A stretch of DNA of 64,000 nucleotides from Mesorhizobium sp. (GTDB lineage Bacteria; Pseudomonadota; Alphaproteobacteria; Rhizobiales; Rhizobiaceae): contig NZ_JANINM010000538.1 in NCBI RefSeq assembly GCF_024509055.1, positions 1 to 64,000 of the forward strand, given 5' to 3'. A program made the translations under genes and the position numbers. The notes under the pieces were generated by a model. The model did not search any database. It had not been told where the DNA came from and saw only the letters and a program-made list of their open reading frames with translations. This document shows, in pieces, positions 19,444 to 29,105 of the stretch (position 1 is its first letter; every line of letters starts with the position of its first letter).

Positions 19444-20646
19444 TTAAGGGTGGACCTCAGGCTCGGCCAGGCTCACCCTCGAAATGTCGAACGCGTTGTG
19501 GTGCGCGATCGCGGCCGCGCCGACCGCGCATTCGTATTTTCCAAGGGGAGAGAGCCTGACGTCGGGCATAGCGATGCCTGGGATGATAGAGGTCCTGATC
19601 TTGTCCCTGACCTCCTCGAGGCATGCCTCCGCGACTGGCAGCATCGCCCCGCCCAGCACCACGGTGCCGGGATTGAACACGTTGACCAGAGAGACGAGCC
19701 CTATGCCAAGCCAGTGGGATAGCTGCTTGATCGCCTCGATGGCCTTGGCGTCCCCGTCCGCGGCCTTCATCGCGACTTCCGCCGGGAGAGCGAAGAGCTT
19801 CTCTTCGGACAGCTCGTCAGTTCCGAGGTAGCCGCGCGCCAGGGCTCGGAGATTGGTCCTTGCCTCGAGGCACCCGCGCTGCCCGCAGCTGCAAAGGGGG
19901 CCGTTCTCGGAGAGCTTGATGTGCCCCAGTTCGCCCGCCGTTCCTGTGGCTCCGCGGAGAAGCCGGCCATTCAGGATGGCGGCGCCGCCCACGCCCGTTC
20001 CGAGCTTGAGAAACACGGCTGAAACGCTTGAAAGCCCGGGCTGCGTGTAGACCGATCCGAAGGCCGCGGCGTTGGCGTTGTTCTCGATGGAGCAGGGGAG
20101 CGACGTGACTTCCTTGAGCAGCGCGCCAAGATCGACGTCCTTCCAGCCGAGGATCGGAAGGTTGATGATGTAGCCGCTGTTGGTGACGAGTCCGGGGATG
20201 GTGACCCCGACGCCGAGGATGCGGTCGCGGAACCGGATGTCGTGCGACAGCATGGCGATGTGGTCGCCGATCGCCTTGACAGCCTCGGCCGGCTCCAGTG
20301 ACCTGGAAACGAAAACCTCGGACGAGTTGACGGTGAGGGCGAGCAGGTTGAGGAGGGCAAACCGGATGATGCCGACGCCGATTTCGATTCCAAGAAAATA
20401 GGCCCCCTCGGGGTCGATCTCGACGTTTAGTCCGGGCCTACCGACCTCCCTGGCTCCGGAAACACGTTGCTGGCGGACCTCCCGGACGAGCCCTCGAACC
20501 TCCAAATTCGCGATCAGCCGAGTAATGGTTGCAGGGGTCAACGAGAGCTTTCGGGCGATGTCTGCGCGGCTCTGTCCGCCCTGTGTCCGGAGCACGGTCA
20601 GGATGCTGAGTTCGTTCACGTATTTGGCTAGGGTCTGGTCTGCCAT
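19444..20646 (-). CDS. ROK-family transcriptional repressor (XylR/NagC-like) with N-terminal winged HTH
   Basis: 'LTVLRTQGGQSRADIARKLSLTPATITRLIANLEVRGLV' HTH, ROK 'NPGTVVLGGAMLP', zinc 'GPLCSCGQRGCLEA'. Start at MADQTLAK preferred to the longer ORF. Confidence 0.88.
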   Translation of the reverse strand: MADQTLAKYVNELSILTVLRTQGGQSRADIARKLSLTPATITRLIANLEVRGLVREVRQQRVSGAREVGRPGLNVEIDPEGAYFLGIEIGVGIIRFALLNLLALTVNSSEVFVSRSLEPAEAVKAIGDHIAMLSHDIRFRDRILGVGVTIPGLVTNSGYIINLPILGWKDVDLGALLKEVTSLPCSIENNANAAAFGSVYTQPGLSSVSAVFLKLGTGVGGAAILNGRLLRGATGTAGELGHIKLSENGPLCSCGQRGCLEARTNLRALARGYLGTDELSEEKLFALPAEVAMKAADGDAKAIEAIKQLSHWLGIGLVSLVNVFNPGTVVLGGAMLPVAEACLEEVRDKIRTSIIPGIAMPDVRLSPLGKYECAVGAAAIAHHNAFDISRVSLAEPEVHP

Positions 20647-20724
20647 GGCGGCCTTCGGTCCCGGGACGAGATAATTTGTTACATCAGTAGCGGATGCCAC
20701 TTGGAAAGCCAACGCAAGGCCCTA

Positions 20725-20754
20725 ATTAATTACTATACTAAAAAAATTATTGAC
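20725..20754. promoter_or_regulatory. Candidate ROK-repressor operator upstream of the rightward ABC-transporter operon
   Basis: ATTAATTACTATACTAAAAAAATTATTGAC aligns with 19376-19406 over ~23 columns before a 1-nt indel. Confidence 0.6.
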
Positions 20755-20825
20755 AGAAGTCGCACGACGATGCTTGTTTGTCGCCGCCGCTCAAGGAGGA
20801 GCGGCTATCCAACGGGAGGAACTCC

Positions 20826-21842
20826 ATGAAGTTCGTAACGGCCGCCGTCGCGTTTGGCCTCGCCGGAATGTTCGCGTCGAGCGCGTTTTCGGCAGAAATC
20901 ATCGGCATCATCACCAAGACCAATACCAATCCGGGCTTCGTGAAGATGCGCGAGGGGGCCGAGGAGAAGTCCAAGGAACTCGGTCTCGAGCTGCGGTCTT
21001 TCGCGGGCAAGTTCGATGGCGACAACGACACCCAGGTCCAGGCAATCGAAAACCTCGTCGCCTCCGGCGCTAAGGGCATTCTCATCACCCCGAGCGACAC
21101 CCAGGCCATCGTTCCGGCCGTCCAGGCTGCACGCAAGGCAGGCGTCCTCGTCATCGCGCTCGACACCCCGCTGGAGCCGATCGACGCCGCCGACATGACG
21201 TTCGGCACCGACAATTTCCATGCCGGCGAGCTGATCGGCCAGTGGGCGCAGAAGACGCTTGGCGACAAGGCCGCCAAGGCCAAGATTGCGTTCCTCGACC
21301 TTGCCGTTAACCAGCCGAGCGTCGACTATTTGCGCGACCACGGTTTCATGAACGGCTTCGGCATCGACTTCAAGAACCTGAACCACTACGGCGACGAAAC
21401 GGATCCGCGCATTTGCGGCCATGAGGTGACGGGCGGCGCCGAGGATGGCGGGCGCACCGCGATGGAGAAACTTCTCCAGAAGTGTCCGGACACCAACGTT
21501 GTCTACACGATCAACGAGCCGGCCGCTGCGGGAGCGTGGGAAGCGCTCAAGGCGGTAGGCAAGGATGATGGTACGGTTCTAGTCGTCTCCATCGACGGCG
21601 GCTGCCCCGGCGTCAAGAACGTCAAGGCGGGCGTGATCGGCGCAACCAGCATGCAGTTCCTCAAGAACATGGGTTCGCTGGGCGTCGAGGCGCTCGACAA
21701 ATACATCAAGACCGGCGCTAAGCCGCAGGCGACCCCGGGACTGAAGTTCTTCAACACCGGCGTGGAGCTCGTCACCGACAAGCCCGTCGAGGGACTCAAG
21801 TCCATCGACACGCAGCAGGGCCTCAAGCTCTGCTGGGGCTGA
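20826..21842 (+). CDS. Sugar ABC transporter periplasmic substrate-binding protein (RbsB/Peripla_BP_4 type)
   Basis: Signal peptide [53 protein letters not shown]. '[10 protein letters not shown]'. Followed by permease and ATPase genes. Confidence 0.9.
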   Translation: MKFVTAAVAFGLAGMFASSAFSAEIIGIITKTNTNPGFVKMREGAEEKSKELGLELRSFAGKFDGDNDTQVQAIENLVASGAKGILITPSDTQAIVPAVQAARKAGVLVIALDTPLEPIDAADMTFGTDNFHAGELIGQWAQKTLGDKAAKAKIAFLDLAVNQPSVDYLRDHGFMNGFGIDFKNLNHYGDETDPRICGHEVTGGAEDGGRTAMEKLLQKCPDTNVVYTINEPAAAGAWEALKAVGKDDGTVLVVSIDGGCPGVKNVKAGVIGATSMQFLKNMGSLGVEALDKYIKTGAKPQATPGLKFFNTGVELVTDKPVEGLKSIDTQQGLKLCWG

Positions 21843-21900
21843 TCCCTAAGGCGTGGAGGCGCGACTGCCTCCACGCGACCTTCCACCGGACGCAGTTACA

Positions 21901-22968
21901 ATGAGCGATCAAACAATATCGGCCGAGGCCGGGCTTGAGGGCGCGCCGACGGACGTGGCCGCATTTGCCACGAACCGCCATGGCCCGATGCGGCGGCTCC
22001 AGGGCTTCCTGCATAAACACCCCGCATCGATACCATTCTTCGTGCTTTCCCTCGGCTTGTTGGTGTTCGCCGTCGGCGTCGGTCGCACCTTCTTCGCGCC
22101 GTTTAACCTCAGTCTCGTCCTCCAGCAGGTGACGATCATCGGCACGCTCGGCATTGCCCAGACCTTGATTGTCCTGACTGCCGGCATCGACCTCTCCGTC
22201 GGTGCGATCATGGTCCTGTCGTCAGTCGTGATGGGTCGTCTCGCGGTCGTTTTCGGGCTGCCGCCGGAACTCGCTTTCGCGATCGGGCTGCTCACCGGCA
22301 CTGCGTGCGGCTTCATCAACGGTCTGTTCGTCGCCCTGATCAGGCTCCCGCCCTTCATCGTTACGTTCGGCACCTGGTCGATGTTCGGCGCAATGGTGCT
22401 CTATGTGTCGCACTCCGAAACCATCCGGTCTCAAGACGTCGCTGCAGCTGCCCCGATGCTGCAGTGGATGGGCACGAAGTTCCCGATAGGCGGCGGCGCC
22501 GTAGTCACGACTGGCTCGCTGCTGATGATCGCCCTGGCGATCCTCATCTGGTACGTCCTCAACCGCACCGCCTTCGGCCGCCATGTCTACGCGACCGGCG
22601 ACGACCCTGAAGCCGTCCGGCTGGCAGGCATTAACTCCGCTGCCACCCTCGTCAAAGTCTACACGATCGCGGGGTTTATCTGCGCCCTGGCCGGATGGAT
22701 CGTGATCGGCCGCATCGGAGCCGTGTCGCCGCTCTCCGGCGCCAACGCCAATCTCGACGCCATCACCGCCGTCGTCATCGGTGGCACCTCGCTCTTCGGC
22801 GGCCGGGGTTCCATCGTGGGCACCCTGGTGGGAGCCTTGATCGTCGGCACTTTCCGCAACGGCCTCGCTCTCTGGGGCGTCGATGTCCTTTGGCAGGAAT
22901 TCGCCGTCGGCGGGCTGATCATCGTCGCAGTCACGATCGACCAGTGGATCAGAAGGATCGCGGCATGA
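21901..22968 (+). CDS. Sugar ABC transporter permease (RbsC family)
   Basis: 'IGTLGIAQTLIVLTAGIDLSVGAIMVLSSVVMG', 'IVTFGTWSMFG', 'ITAVVIGGTSLFGGRGSIVGTLVGALIVG'. Confidence 0.9.
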   Translation: MSDQTISAEAGLEGAPTDVAAFATNRHGPMRRLQGFLHKHPASIPFFVLSLGLLVFAVGVGRTFFAPFNLSLVLQQVTIIGTLGIAQTLIVLTAGIDLSVGAIMVLSSVVMGRLAVVFGLPPELAFAIGLLTGTACGFINGLFVALIRLPPFIVTFGTWSMFGAMVLYVSHSETIRSQDVAAAAPMLQWMGTKFPIGGGAVVTTGSLLMIALAILIWYVLNRTAFGRHVYATGDDPEAVRLAGINSAATLVKVYTIAGFICALAGWIVIGRIGAVSPLSGANANLDAITAVVIGGTSLFGGRGSIVGTLVGALIVGTFRNGLALWGVDVLWQEFAVGGLIIVAVTIDQWIRRIAA

Positions 22969-23747
22969 TCCAAGCGGATCCTCCATCCCAGACCCCTATG
23001 CTGCAGGCGCGTGGACTTTCGAAACGGTACGGACGCGTGGTCGCAATGGACAGCGCCGATTTCGACTTGATGCCGGGCGAAATCCTCGCGGTCATCGGGG
23101 ACAACGGGGCTGGCAAGTCGACCTTGGTCAAGGCGCTCTGCGGCGCGGTCTCGCCCGACCAAGGCTCGATACATCTCGACGGACAGCAGGTTCACTTCCG
23201 CTCCCCGGTGGAGGCGCGCAACGCCGGGATCGAGACGGTTTACCAGAACCTGGCTCTGGCTCCCGCCCTCTCCATCGCCGACAACCTCTTCCTCGGCCGG
23301 GAGGTGCGAGCGAAGGGCCCGCTGGGCACATGGTTCCGTTTGCTTGACCGCAAGGGCATGCAGGCGCTCGCACGGCAACGGCTCTCGGAACTCGGTTTGC
23401 TGACCATCCAGAACATCGGCCAGGCGGTGGAGACGCTGTCCGGCGGCCAAAGGCAAGGTGTGGCCATCGCCCGCGCCGCGGCCTTCGGCAGCAAGGTCAT
23501 CATCATGGACGAGCCCACGGCCGCACTTGGCGTGAAGGAGAGCCGGAAGGTCCTCGACCTGATCCTGGACGTCAAGCGACGCGGACTGCCCGTTATCCTG
23601 ATCAGCCACAACATGCCGCACGTCTTCGAGATCGCCGACAGAATCCACGTCCACCGCCTCGGGAAGCGGATCGCCGTGATCAAGCCCTCCGACTACACGA
23701 TGTCGGACGCGGTCGCGATCATGACGGGCGCGCGGAAACCGGATTGA
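22965..23747 (+). CDS. Sugar ABC transporter ATP-binding protein (single ATPase domain)
   Basis: Walker A 'GDNGAGKSTLVKAL', signature 'LSGGQRQGVAIARAAAF', Walker B 'VIIMDEPTAALG'. Confidence 0.9.
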   Translation: MIQADPPSQTPMLQARGLSKRYGRVVAMDSADFDLMPGEILAVIGDNGAGKSTLVKALCGAVSPDQGSIHLDGQQVHFRSPVEARNAGIETVYQNLALAPALSIADNLFLGREVRAKGPLGTWFRLLDRKGMQALARQRLSELGLLTIQNIGQAVETLSGGQRQGVAIARAAAFGSKVIIMDEPTAALGVKESRKVLDLILDVKRRGLPVILISHNMPHVFEIADRIHVHRLGKRIAVIKPSDYTMSDAVAIMTGARKPD

Positions 23748-23757
23748 GGGCGGGCCG

Positions 23758-24312
23758 ATGCTTGTTCCTGAAAACGTCCGCATAGACAGCGTTTCCGGCG
23801 CGATCGCACCGGAAACCGAACGCTACGAGAAGCGGCTGTCCGAGCTGAGCCAGATCTTTGCCGACAGGGAAGCGCTCGGCCGCATGGTCGTGGAGGGGGA
23901 CCCTCTCGTCTACAAAGTGCTCGCCTACCGCAAGGACGGCAGCGACCTCTGGTTCGGAACGACCATCATCGAAGCAGGCGACGTGGGCGGCGAGTACTTC
24001 ATGACCCGGGGCCATTTCCACAAACGCCACGACATGGGGGAGGTCTACTACACACAGTCCGGCAAAGGCGTTCTGGTCCTTCAGTCCCGCGACGGCCGTG
24101 TCGAGCTTTTGGACATGTTGCCCGGCACCTGCTCGTTCATCCCGCCCAACTGGGCTCACCGCTCGATCAACGTTGGCCCGGAGCCGCTGGTGTTCGTTTG
24201 GGTCTGCGATACCGAAGCGGGGAACGACTACGGGGAAATCCTCGAAAAGGGAATGGCAAAGCGGGTCATCGTGGGCGGCGACGGACTACGGGTCGTCGAC
24301 CGCGCCGACTGA
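23758..24312 (+). CDS. Cupin-type glucose-6-phosphate isomerase
   Basis: 'EYFMTRGHFHKRHDMGEVYYTQSGKGVLVLQ...VELLDMLPGTCSFIPPNWAHRSINVG' metal-binding cupin, as in archaeal/rhizobial cupin PGIs. Confidence 0.82.
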   Translation: MLVPENVRIDSVSGAIAPETERYEKRLSELSQIFADREALGRMVVEGDPLVYKVLAYRKDGSDLWFGTTIIEAGDVGGEYFMTRGHFHKRHDMGEVYYTQSGKGVLVLQSRDGRVELLDMLPGTCSFIPPNWAHRSINVGPEPLVFVWVCDTEAGNDYGEILEKGMAKRVIVGGDGLRVVDRAD

Positions 24313-24472
24313 CCTTCTTCGCCGCGAAGGCTGGCGGCGCGATCGAGCTCTCCCGGCACGAGGTCGGCGCAGGGAGGATGGAATGAAATGCAAGCGGCGC
24401 GTCTGCTGAATGCAATCGGCTCGGTGCAGCCGGAGAAAACTGACTTCAACAAACGGACGATGCGGATTTCCA

Positions 24473-25420
24473 ATGGTATCGAAGCTTGAACAACTGCGCG
24501 CGATGACGACCGTGGTCGCCGACACCGGCGACATCGAAGCGGTCGCCCGCCTCAAGCCTACGGACTGCACGACGAACCCTTCGATCGTGTTGAAGGCAGT
24601 CGGCAACGCCCAGTTCGCCGACACCGTCGCGGAAGCTATAGCCTGGGGCAAGCGCCAAAGCGGCGACGCCGCGGCGGCGGTCGCCGACCGTCTCGCCATC
24701 TCCGTGGGAGCCGAGCTCGCCAAGCTCGTTCCCGGTCGGGTCTCTACCGAGGTGGATGCCCATCTTTCGTTCGACACCCAGCCGTCCATCGCCAAGGGGC
24801 GCAGCATCGTCGCGGCCTACGACGAACGGGGCATCGCCCGCGACCGCATCTTGATCAAGCTGGCTTCGACCTGGGAAGGCATCCGCGCCGCGGAGGTCCT
24901 GCAGAAGGAAGGCATCGACTGCAATCTCACCCTGCTGTTCAGCAAGGCGCAGGCGATCGCGTGCGGGGACGCTGGGGCGTTCCTGATCTCGCCCTTCGTC
25001 GGCCGCATCCTCGATTGGCACGTCAAAGCGACCGGGAACGCATTCACGCCCGAGACCGATCCGGGCGTCCGGTCGGTCCGCGAGATATTCGCCTACTACA
25101 AGTCCCAAGGCATCCCCACCGTGGTCATGGGCGCTTCGTTCCGCAACGTGGGAGAGATCGAGGCGCTTGCGGGATGCGACCGCCTGACGATCAGCCCGGC
25201 GCTTCTTGAAGAACTGGCGAGCGACCACGGGCAGCTCGATCGGAGACTCGATGCCGACCAAGTCCCCGCCATGGATCGGATCGAAATGAGCGAGGCGAAA
25301 TTTCGCTGGATGATGAACGAGGACCAGATGGCTTCGGAGAAACTCGCCGAGGGCATTCGCGGGTTCGCGAAGGACCTGCTGACTCTCCGTGCGATGGTGC
25401 AGCGGCAACTGGCCGCCTGA
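24473..25420 (+). CDS. tal: Transaldolase (TalB type)
   Basis: 'DCTTNPSIVLKA', 'VSTEVDAHLSFDT', 'ILIKLASTWEGIRAAEVLQKEGIDCNLTLLFSKAQA', 'ISPFVGRILDW', 'TVVMGASFRNVGEI'. Confidence 0.93.
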   Translation: MVSKLEQLRAMTTVVADTGDIEAVARLKPTDCTTNPSIVLKAVGNAQFADTVAEAIAWGKRQSGDAAAAVADRLAISVGAELAKLVPGRVSTEVDAHLSFDTQPSIAKGRSIVAAYDERGIARDRILIKLASTWEGIRAAEVLQKEGIDCNLTLLFSKAQAIACGDAGAFLISPFVGRILDWHVKATGNAFTPETDPGVRSVREIFAYYKSQGIPTVVMGASFRNVGEIEALAGCDRLTISPALLEELASDHGQLDRRLDADQVPAMDRIEMSEAKFRWMMNEDQMASEKLAEGIRGFAKDLLTLRAMVQRQLAA

Positions 25421-25456
25421 CTGTCGAAGGCTTCCAAGGGGCGAGGAGAAGGTTTT

Positions 25457-28066
25457 GTGGCCGCATATCGCAGCGTTGCCGCGGTCGCCAACGCGATCGG
25501 GCCAGCCGGCGGGGAGGTTCCCGTCATGATCCCGAATGCTCACTCCGCTCGCAAAGAGGTGCTCGGCCTGAGGGGCGCGGCGAAGTCGTTCGGTTCCGTC
25601 GTTGCCCTTCACGAGGCCACGTTCACCCTCCGCGAGGGTGAAGTGTTGGCGTTGCTGGGTGAGAACGGCGCGGGCAAATCGACATGCGTCAAGCTGATGG
25701 CCGGGCTCTACCGGCCTACCCATGGCGCCGTGGTGATGGACGGCCGGGACGTGTCCTTCGGCAGCCCGTTCGACGCCAGGTTGGCTGGCATAGCGGTCAT
25801 GCATCAGCATCCGGGACTCTTTCCCGACCTTACCATCGCCGAGAACATTTTCGCCGGGCACCTCTCCAAGTCTTCCGTCGGCTACGTGGATCACGCCTGT
25901 CTCGAGCGCGAGGCGCGGGAGTGGATGGACATCGTCGGCATCCGGCACGCTGCCTCCGAAAAGGTCGGTTCGCTGCGCATCTCCGAACAGCAGCTTGTCG
26001 AGGTCGCGAGGGCGCTGTCGTTGCGCGCCAAGGTGCTCATCATGGACGAACCCACCGCGGCCCTGTCCCAGAGGGAAGTGGAGAGCCTCTTCAAGGTGGT
26101 CAACGACCTGAAGCGGCGCGACGTCGCGATGATGTTCGTTGGCCACCGGATGGACGAGATTTTCAGAATAGCGGACCGCATAGCCGTTCTGCGCGACGGC
26201 CGGCTGGTCGGGGTCGAGCCCGCCGCTACGCTCGGCAGGGATCGGGCGATCAGCCTGATGGTGGGGCGGCAACTGTCCAACCTCTTTCCGGACCACGGCG
26301 CAACGCTTGGCGATGTGGTTTTGGAAACGAGGGGCCTGACCCGGGAGGGTCTGTTCAAGGATATAGACCTGACCGTGCGGGCCGGAGAGGTTGTAGGTAT
26401 CGGCGGGCTGGTCGGAAGCGGCAGGACGGAACTGGCGCGCGTCCTGTTCGGTATCGACGAGGCTACCGCAGGCGATGTCTTGCTGGCGGGGAACCCAGTT
26501 TCCTTTTCCTCGCCCGCCGACGCGATGCGCGCAGGGGTGGCCTACGTCTCCGAGGACCGCCTCGGGCAAAGCCTCGTCATGGACTTCTCCATTCTCGATA
26601 ACGCATCGCTTGCCGTGCTTGATCGCGCGACGCGTCGCGGTTTCAACAGCCGCAAGCGCGCGATCGGCCTCACCCTCGCCGAACTCGAGCGAATGCAGCT
26701 TCGCTACAGCGACCTCGATCAGCCTGTTTCGACCCTGTCGGGCGGTAACCAGCAGAAAGTGGTCTTGTCCAAATGGCTGGCGACAAAACCGCGCCTGCTC
26801 ATCCTCGACGAACCCACGCAGGGGATCGACGTCCAGGCTAAGGCCGAAGTCCATGCGATGATCGCGGAGCTCGCGCGCCAGGGACTGGCTATCCTGGTGA
26901 TCTCCTCGGAATTGCCGGAATTGCTGGGCGTTTCGGACCGTATCGTCGTGTTCCGCGAAGGTCAGAAGACCGCCGAGTTCGCCGACAAGGAAGCCACCCA
27001 GGAAATGGTGCTTGCCGCGGCGACGAAGAGCAGGTCCGAAACGGCCGACTTCGGTCAAGGCGGCAGTTTGGACGCCCCGGTGGCGGGATCGAGGCGGCCC
27101 TGGTTGCGAAGGCTTGCGGCCCAGCGTGAAATAGGGCTCGTCGCGGCGGTTCTCGCCATCCTCATCCCAGTCGGCCTGATCAACCCGAGGGTATTCAGTC
27201 TCGAGAACCTCACCGCGGTCTCCATGGACGTCGCCCTGCTGTCGATCGTCGCGCTCGCGCAGATGTTCGTCCTGGTCTCCCGCAACATCGATCTGTCCGT
27301 GGCGTCGATCATCGGCCTCAGCGCCTACGCCGCCGCGCGGGTCCTTGAGCTTCATCCCGAGGTCGGTATCGCAGGAGGCATCGCCGCCGCATGTGCCGTG
27401 GGGATGGGGGCGGGCGCGTTCAATGGCGCGCTGGTGGCCTACGGGCGACTTCCCGCCATCGTCGCGACGCTCGGAACGCTGTTCGTCTACCGGGGAGCGA
27501 ACGCGATCTTCGCGGGCGGACACCAAATCAGCGCCGACAAGGTGCCGCAGGCCTGGCTCGATATGACGACCTCGCGGATAGCAGGCGTTCCGCTCATTGT
27601 CGCCATCGCCGCCGCCGTGCTGATTGTCGGTAGCCTGTTGCTCGGCCGGACAACCTTCGGAAGGGAGCTCTACGCGACTGGGTCGAACCCGGACGGCGCG
27701 AGGTTGATCGGGATTCCGACGCGATCGCTGGTCATGTGGGCGTTCTCGATCGCCGGACTGCTAACAGGTCTTTGCGGCGCGCTCTGGGCATCCCGTTACG
27801 CCACCGTGGACGCCCGCGTGGCCAACGGTTTCGAGCTGACCGTCATCGCCGCGGTGGTGGTGGGCGGCGTGGCGATCAGAGGGGGCGCGGGCACCGTGAA
27901 GGGTGTCTTGCTCGGCTGCATCACGCTTCTCGTCATCCGGAACGGACTGACGCTCGTCCGCGTCGATCCTCTTTGGCTCCAGGGCATCTACGGGCTGGTG
28001 ATCCTCGCGGCGATCGGCGTCGACTCGCTCGTCATCCGCCGTGGTGCCGCTGCCCATGGGAAGTGA
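25457..28066 (+). CDS. Sugar ABC transporter fusion: duplicated ATPase (RbsA-like) plus RbsC-like permease in one 869-aa chain
   Basis: Walker A 'GENGAGKSTCVKLMAG', 'VLIMDEPTAALSQREVESLF', second ATPase 'LSGGNQQKVVLSKWLATKPRLLILDEPTQGID', then permease 'LAQMFVLVSRNIDLSVASIIGLSAY...IAAVVVGGVAIRGGAGTVKGVLLG'. Confidence 0.88.
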   Translation: MAAYRSVAAVANAIGPAGGEVPVMIPNAHSARKEVLGLRGAAKSFGSVVALHEATFTLREGEVLALLGENGAGKSTCVKLMAGLYRPTHGAVVMDGRDVSFGSPFDARLAGIAVMHQHPGLFPDLTIAENIFAGHLSKSSVGYVDHACLEREAREWMDIVGIRHAASEKVGSLRISEQQLVEVARALSLRAKVLIMDEPTAALSQREVESLFKVVNDLKRRDVAMMFVGHRMDEIFRIADRIAVLRDGRLVGVEPAATLGRDRAISLMVGRQLSNLFPDHGATLGDVVLETRGLTREGLFKDIDLTVRAGEVVGIGGLVGSGRTELARVLFGIDEATAGDVLLAGNPVSFSSPADAMRAGVAYVSEDRLGQSLVMDFSILDNASLAVLDRATRRGFNSRKRAIGLTLAELERMQLRYSDLDQPVSTLSGGNQQKVVLSKWLATKPRLLILDEPTQGIDVQAKAEVHAMIAELARQGLAILVISSELPELLGVSDRIVVFREGQKTAEFADKEATQEMVLAAATKSRSETADFGQGGSLDAPVAGSRRPWLRRLAAQREIGLVAAVLAILIPVGLINPRVFSLENLTAVSMDVALLSIVALAQMFVLVSRNIDLSVASIIGLSAYAAARVLELHPEVGIAGGIAAACAVGMGAGAFNGALVAYGRLPAIVATLGTLFVYRGANAIFAGGHQISADKVPQAWLDMTTSRIAGVPLIVAIAAAVLIVGSLLLGRTTFGRELYATGSNPDGARLIGIPTRSLVMWAFSIAGLLTGLCGALWASRYATVDARVANGFELTVIAAVVVGGVAIRGGAGTVKGVLLGCITLLVIRNGLTLVRVDPLWLQGIYGLVILAAIGVDSLVIRRGAAAHGK

Positions 28067-29057
28067 GGAGGGCGCGTTGAAAGGCATTCGACGACTAGCA
28101 GCTTGGGAGACGTTTCTCGCGATTGCGACCATCGCGCTCATCGCGTTCGGCGCGCTTACGACTCCGGGATTCCTGACCGAATTCAATATCTCGCAATTGG
28201 CGGCGGGCGTGTCGGAGAAGGCGCTCATCACGCTGCCCATGGTGCTGCTTATCATCTGCCGGGAGATCGACCTCTCCGTAGCCTCGATGCTCGCCCTGTG
28301 CAGCGTGATCTTCGGCGTGCTCGTCCAGAGCGACGTTCCCTTGTGGCTGGCCGTTCTTATCGCGCTTCTGGCGGGAGGGCTGCTCGGCGCCTTTAACGGC
28401 GTGTTCGTGGTCAAGCTCGGTCTGCCGTCGCTGGTGGTGACGCTCGGGACGATGGCGTTGTTCAGGGGTGCCGGGTACGTCCTGCTTGGCAGTGGTTCCA
28501 TCAACGTCTTTCCCGACAGCTTCCTGAACTTCGGCATCGACAACGTTCCCGGCACGCCCGTGCCGTGGACATTGGTGCCATTCATAGCGATCGCGCCGCT
28601 GTTCGCCATTGTCCTGCAATACATGCCGATCGGGAAGCGGATCTATGCGCTCGGCGCCAGTCCCGAGGCTGCCAAGTATTCCGGTATCATGACGCAGCGC
28701 ATCCGCTTCTGGCTGTTCACGATCACGGGAGTCGTCTGTGCCGGAGCGGGGATAGTCTACGCGGCGCGGCTGGCGAACGCCCGCGCCAACAACGCCGTCG
28801 GCATGGAACTCGACGTGATCACTATCGCGTTTCTCGGAGGCGTGAGCGTGTTCGGCGGGAAGGGCAAACTCACCGGCGTTCTTTGGGCGCTCGTCCTTGT
28901 CGCCTCGGTCCGCAACCTTCTCGGACTCAACCAGATCAGCGGCGATACCCAAGGCACCGTCATCGGACTGCTTCTCATCGTGTCGCTGCTCGTCAGCAAC
29001 GCCACAGGATTCCTTGCTGGATCTTTCCGGACGATTTTCGGCGAGCGCAAGGCATAG
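28056..29057 (+). CDS. Sugar ABC transporter permease (RhaQ/YtfT-like)
   Basis: 'ALITLPMVLLIICREIDLSVASMLALCSVIFGVL', 'LVVTLGTMALFRGAGYVLLG', 'ITIAFLGGVSVFGGKGKLTGVLWAL'. Confidence 0.88.
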   Translation: MGSEEGALKGIRRLAAWETFLAIATIALIAFGALTTPGFLTEFNISQLAAGVSEKALITLPMVLLIICREIDLSVASMLALCSVIFGVLVQSDVPLWLAVLIALLAGGLLGAFNGVFVVKLGLPSLVVTLGTMALFRGAGYVLLGSGSINVFPDSFLNFGIDNVPGTPVPWTLVPFIAIAPLFAIVLQYMPIGKRIYALGASPEAAKYSGIMTQRIRFWLFTITGVVCAGAGIVYAARLANARANNAVGMELDVITIAFLGGVSVFGGKGKLTGVLWALVLVASVRNLLGLNQISGDTQGTVIGLLLIVSLLVSNATGFLAGSFRTIFGERKA

Positions 29058-29105
29058 GGGTCCCGGGCGCCCCTCTTTCCCGCCCAAACCATTTGGAGGA
29101 ATTTG

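Noticed and set aside
24446-27526. 1026-aa minus-strand ORF
   Set aside because: Antisense to tal and the ABC fusion gene; composition rich in Arg/His/Asp typical of shadow ORFs in GC-rich codon-biased DNA; no domain motifs.
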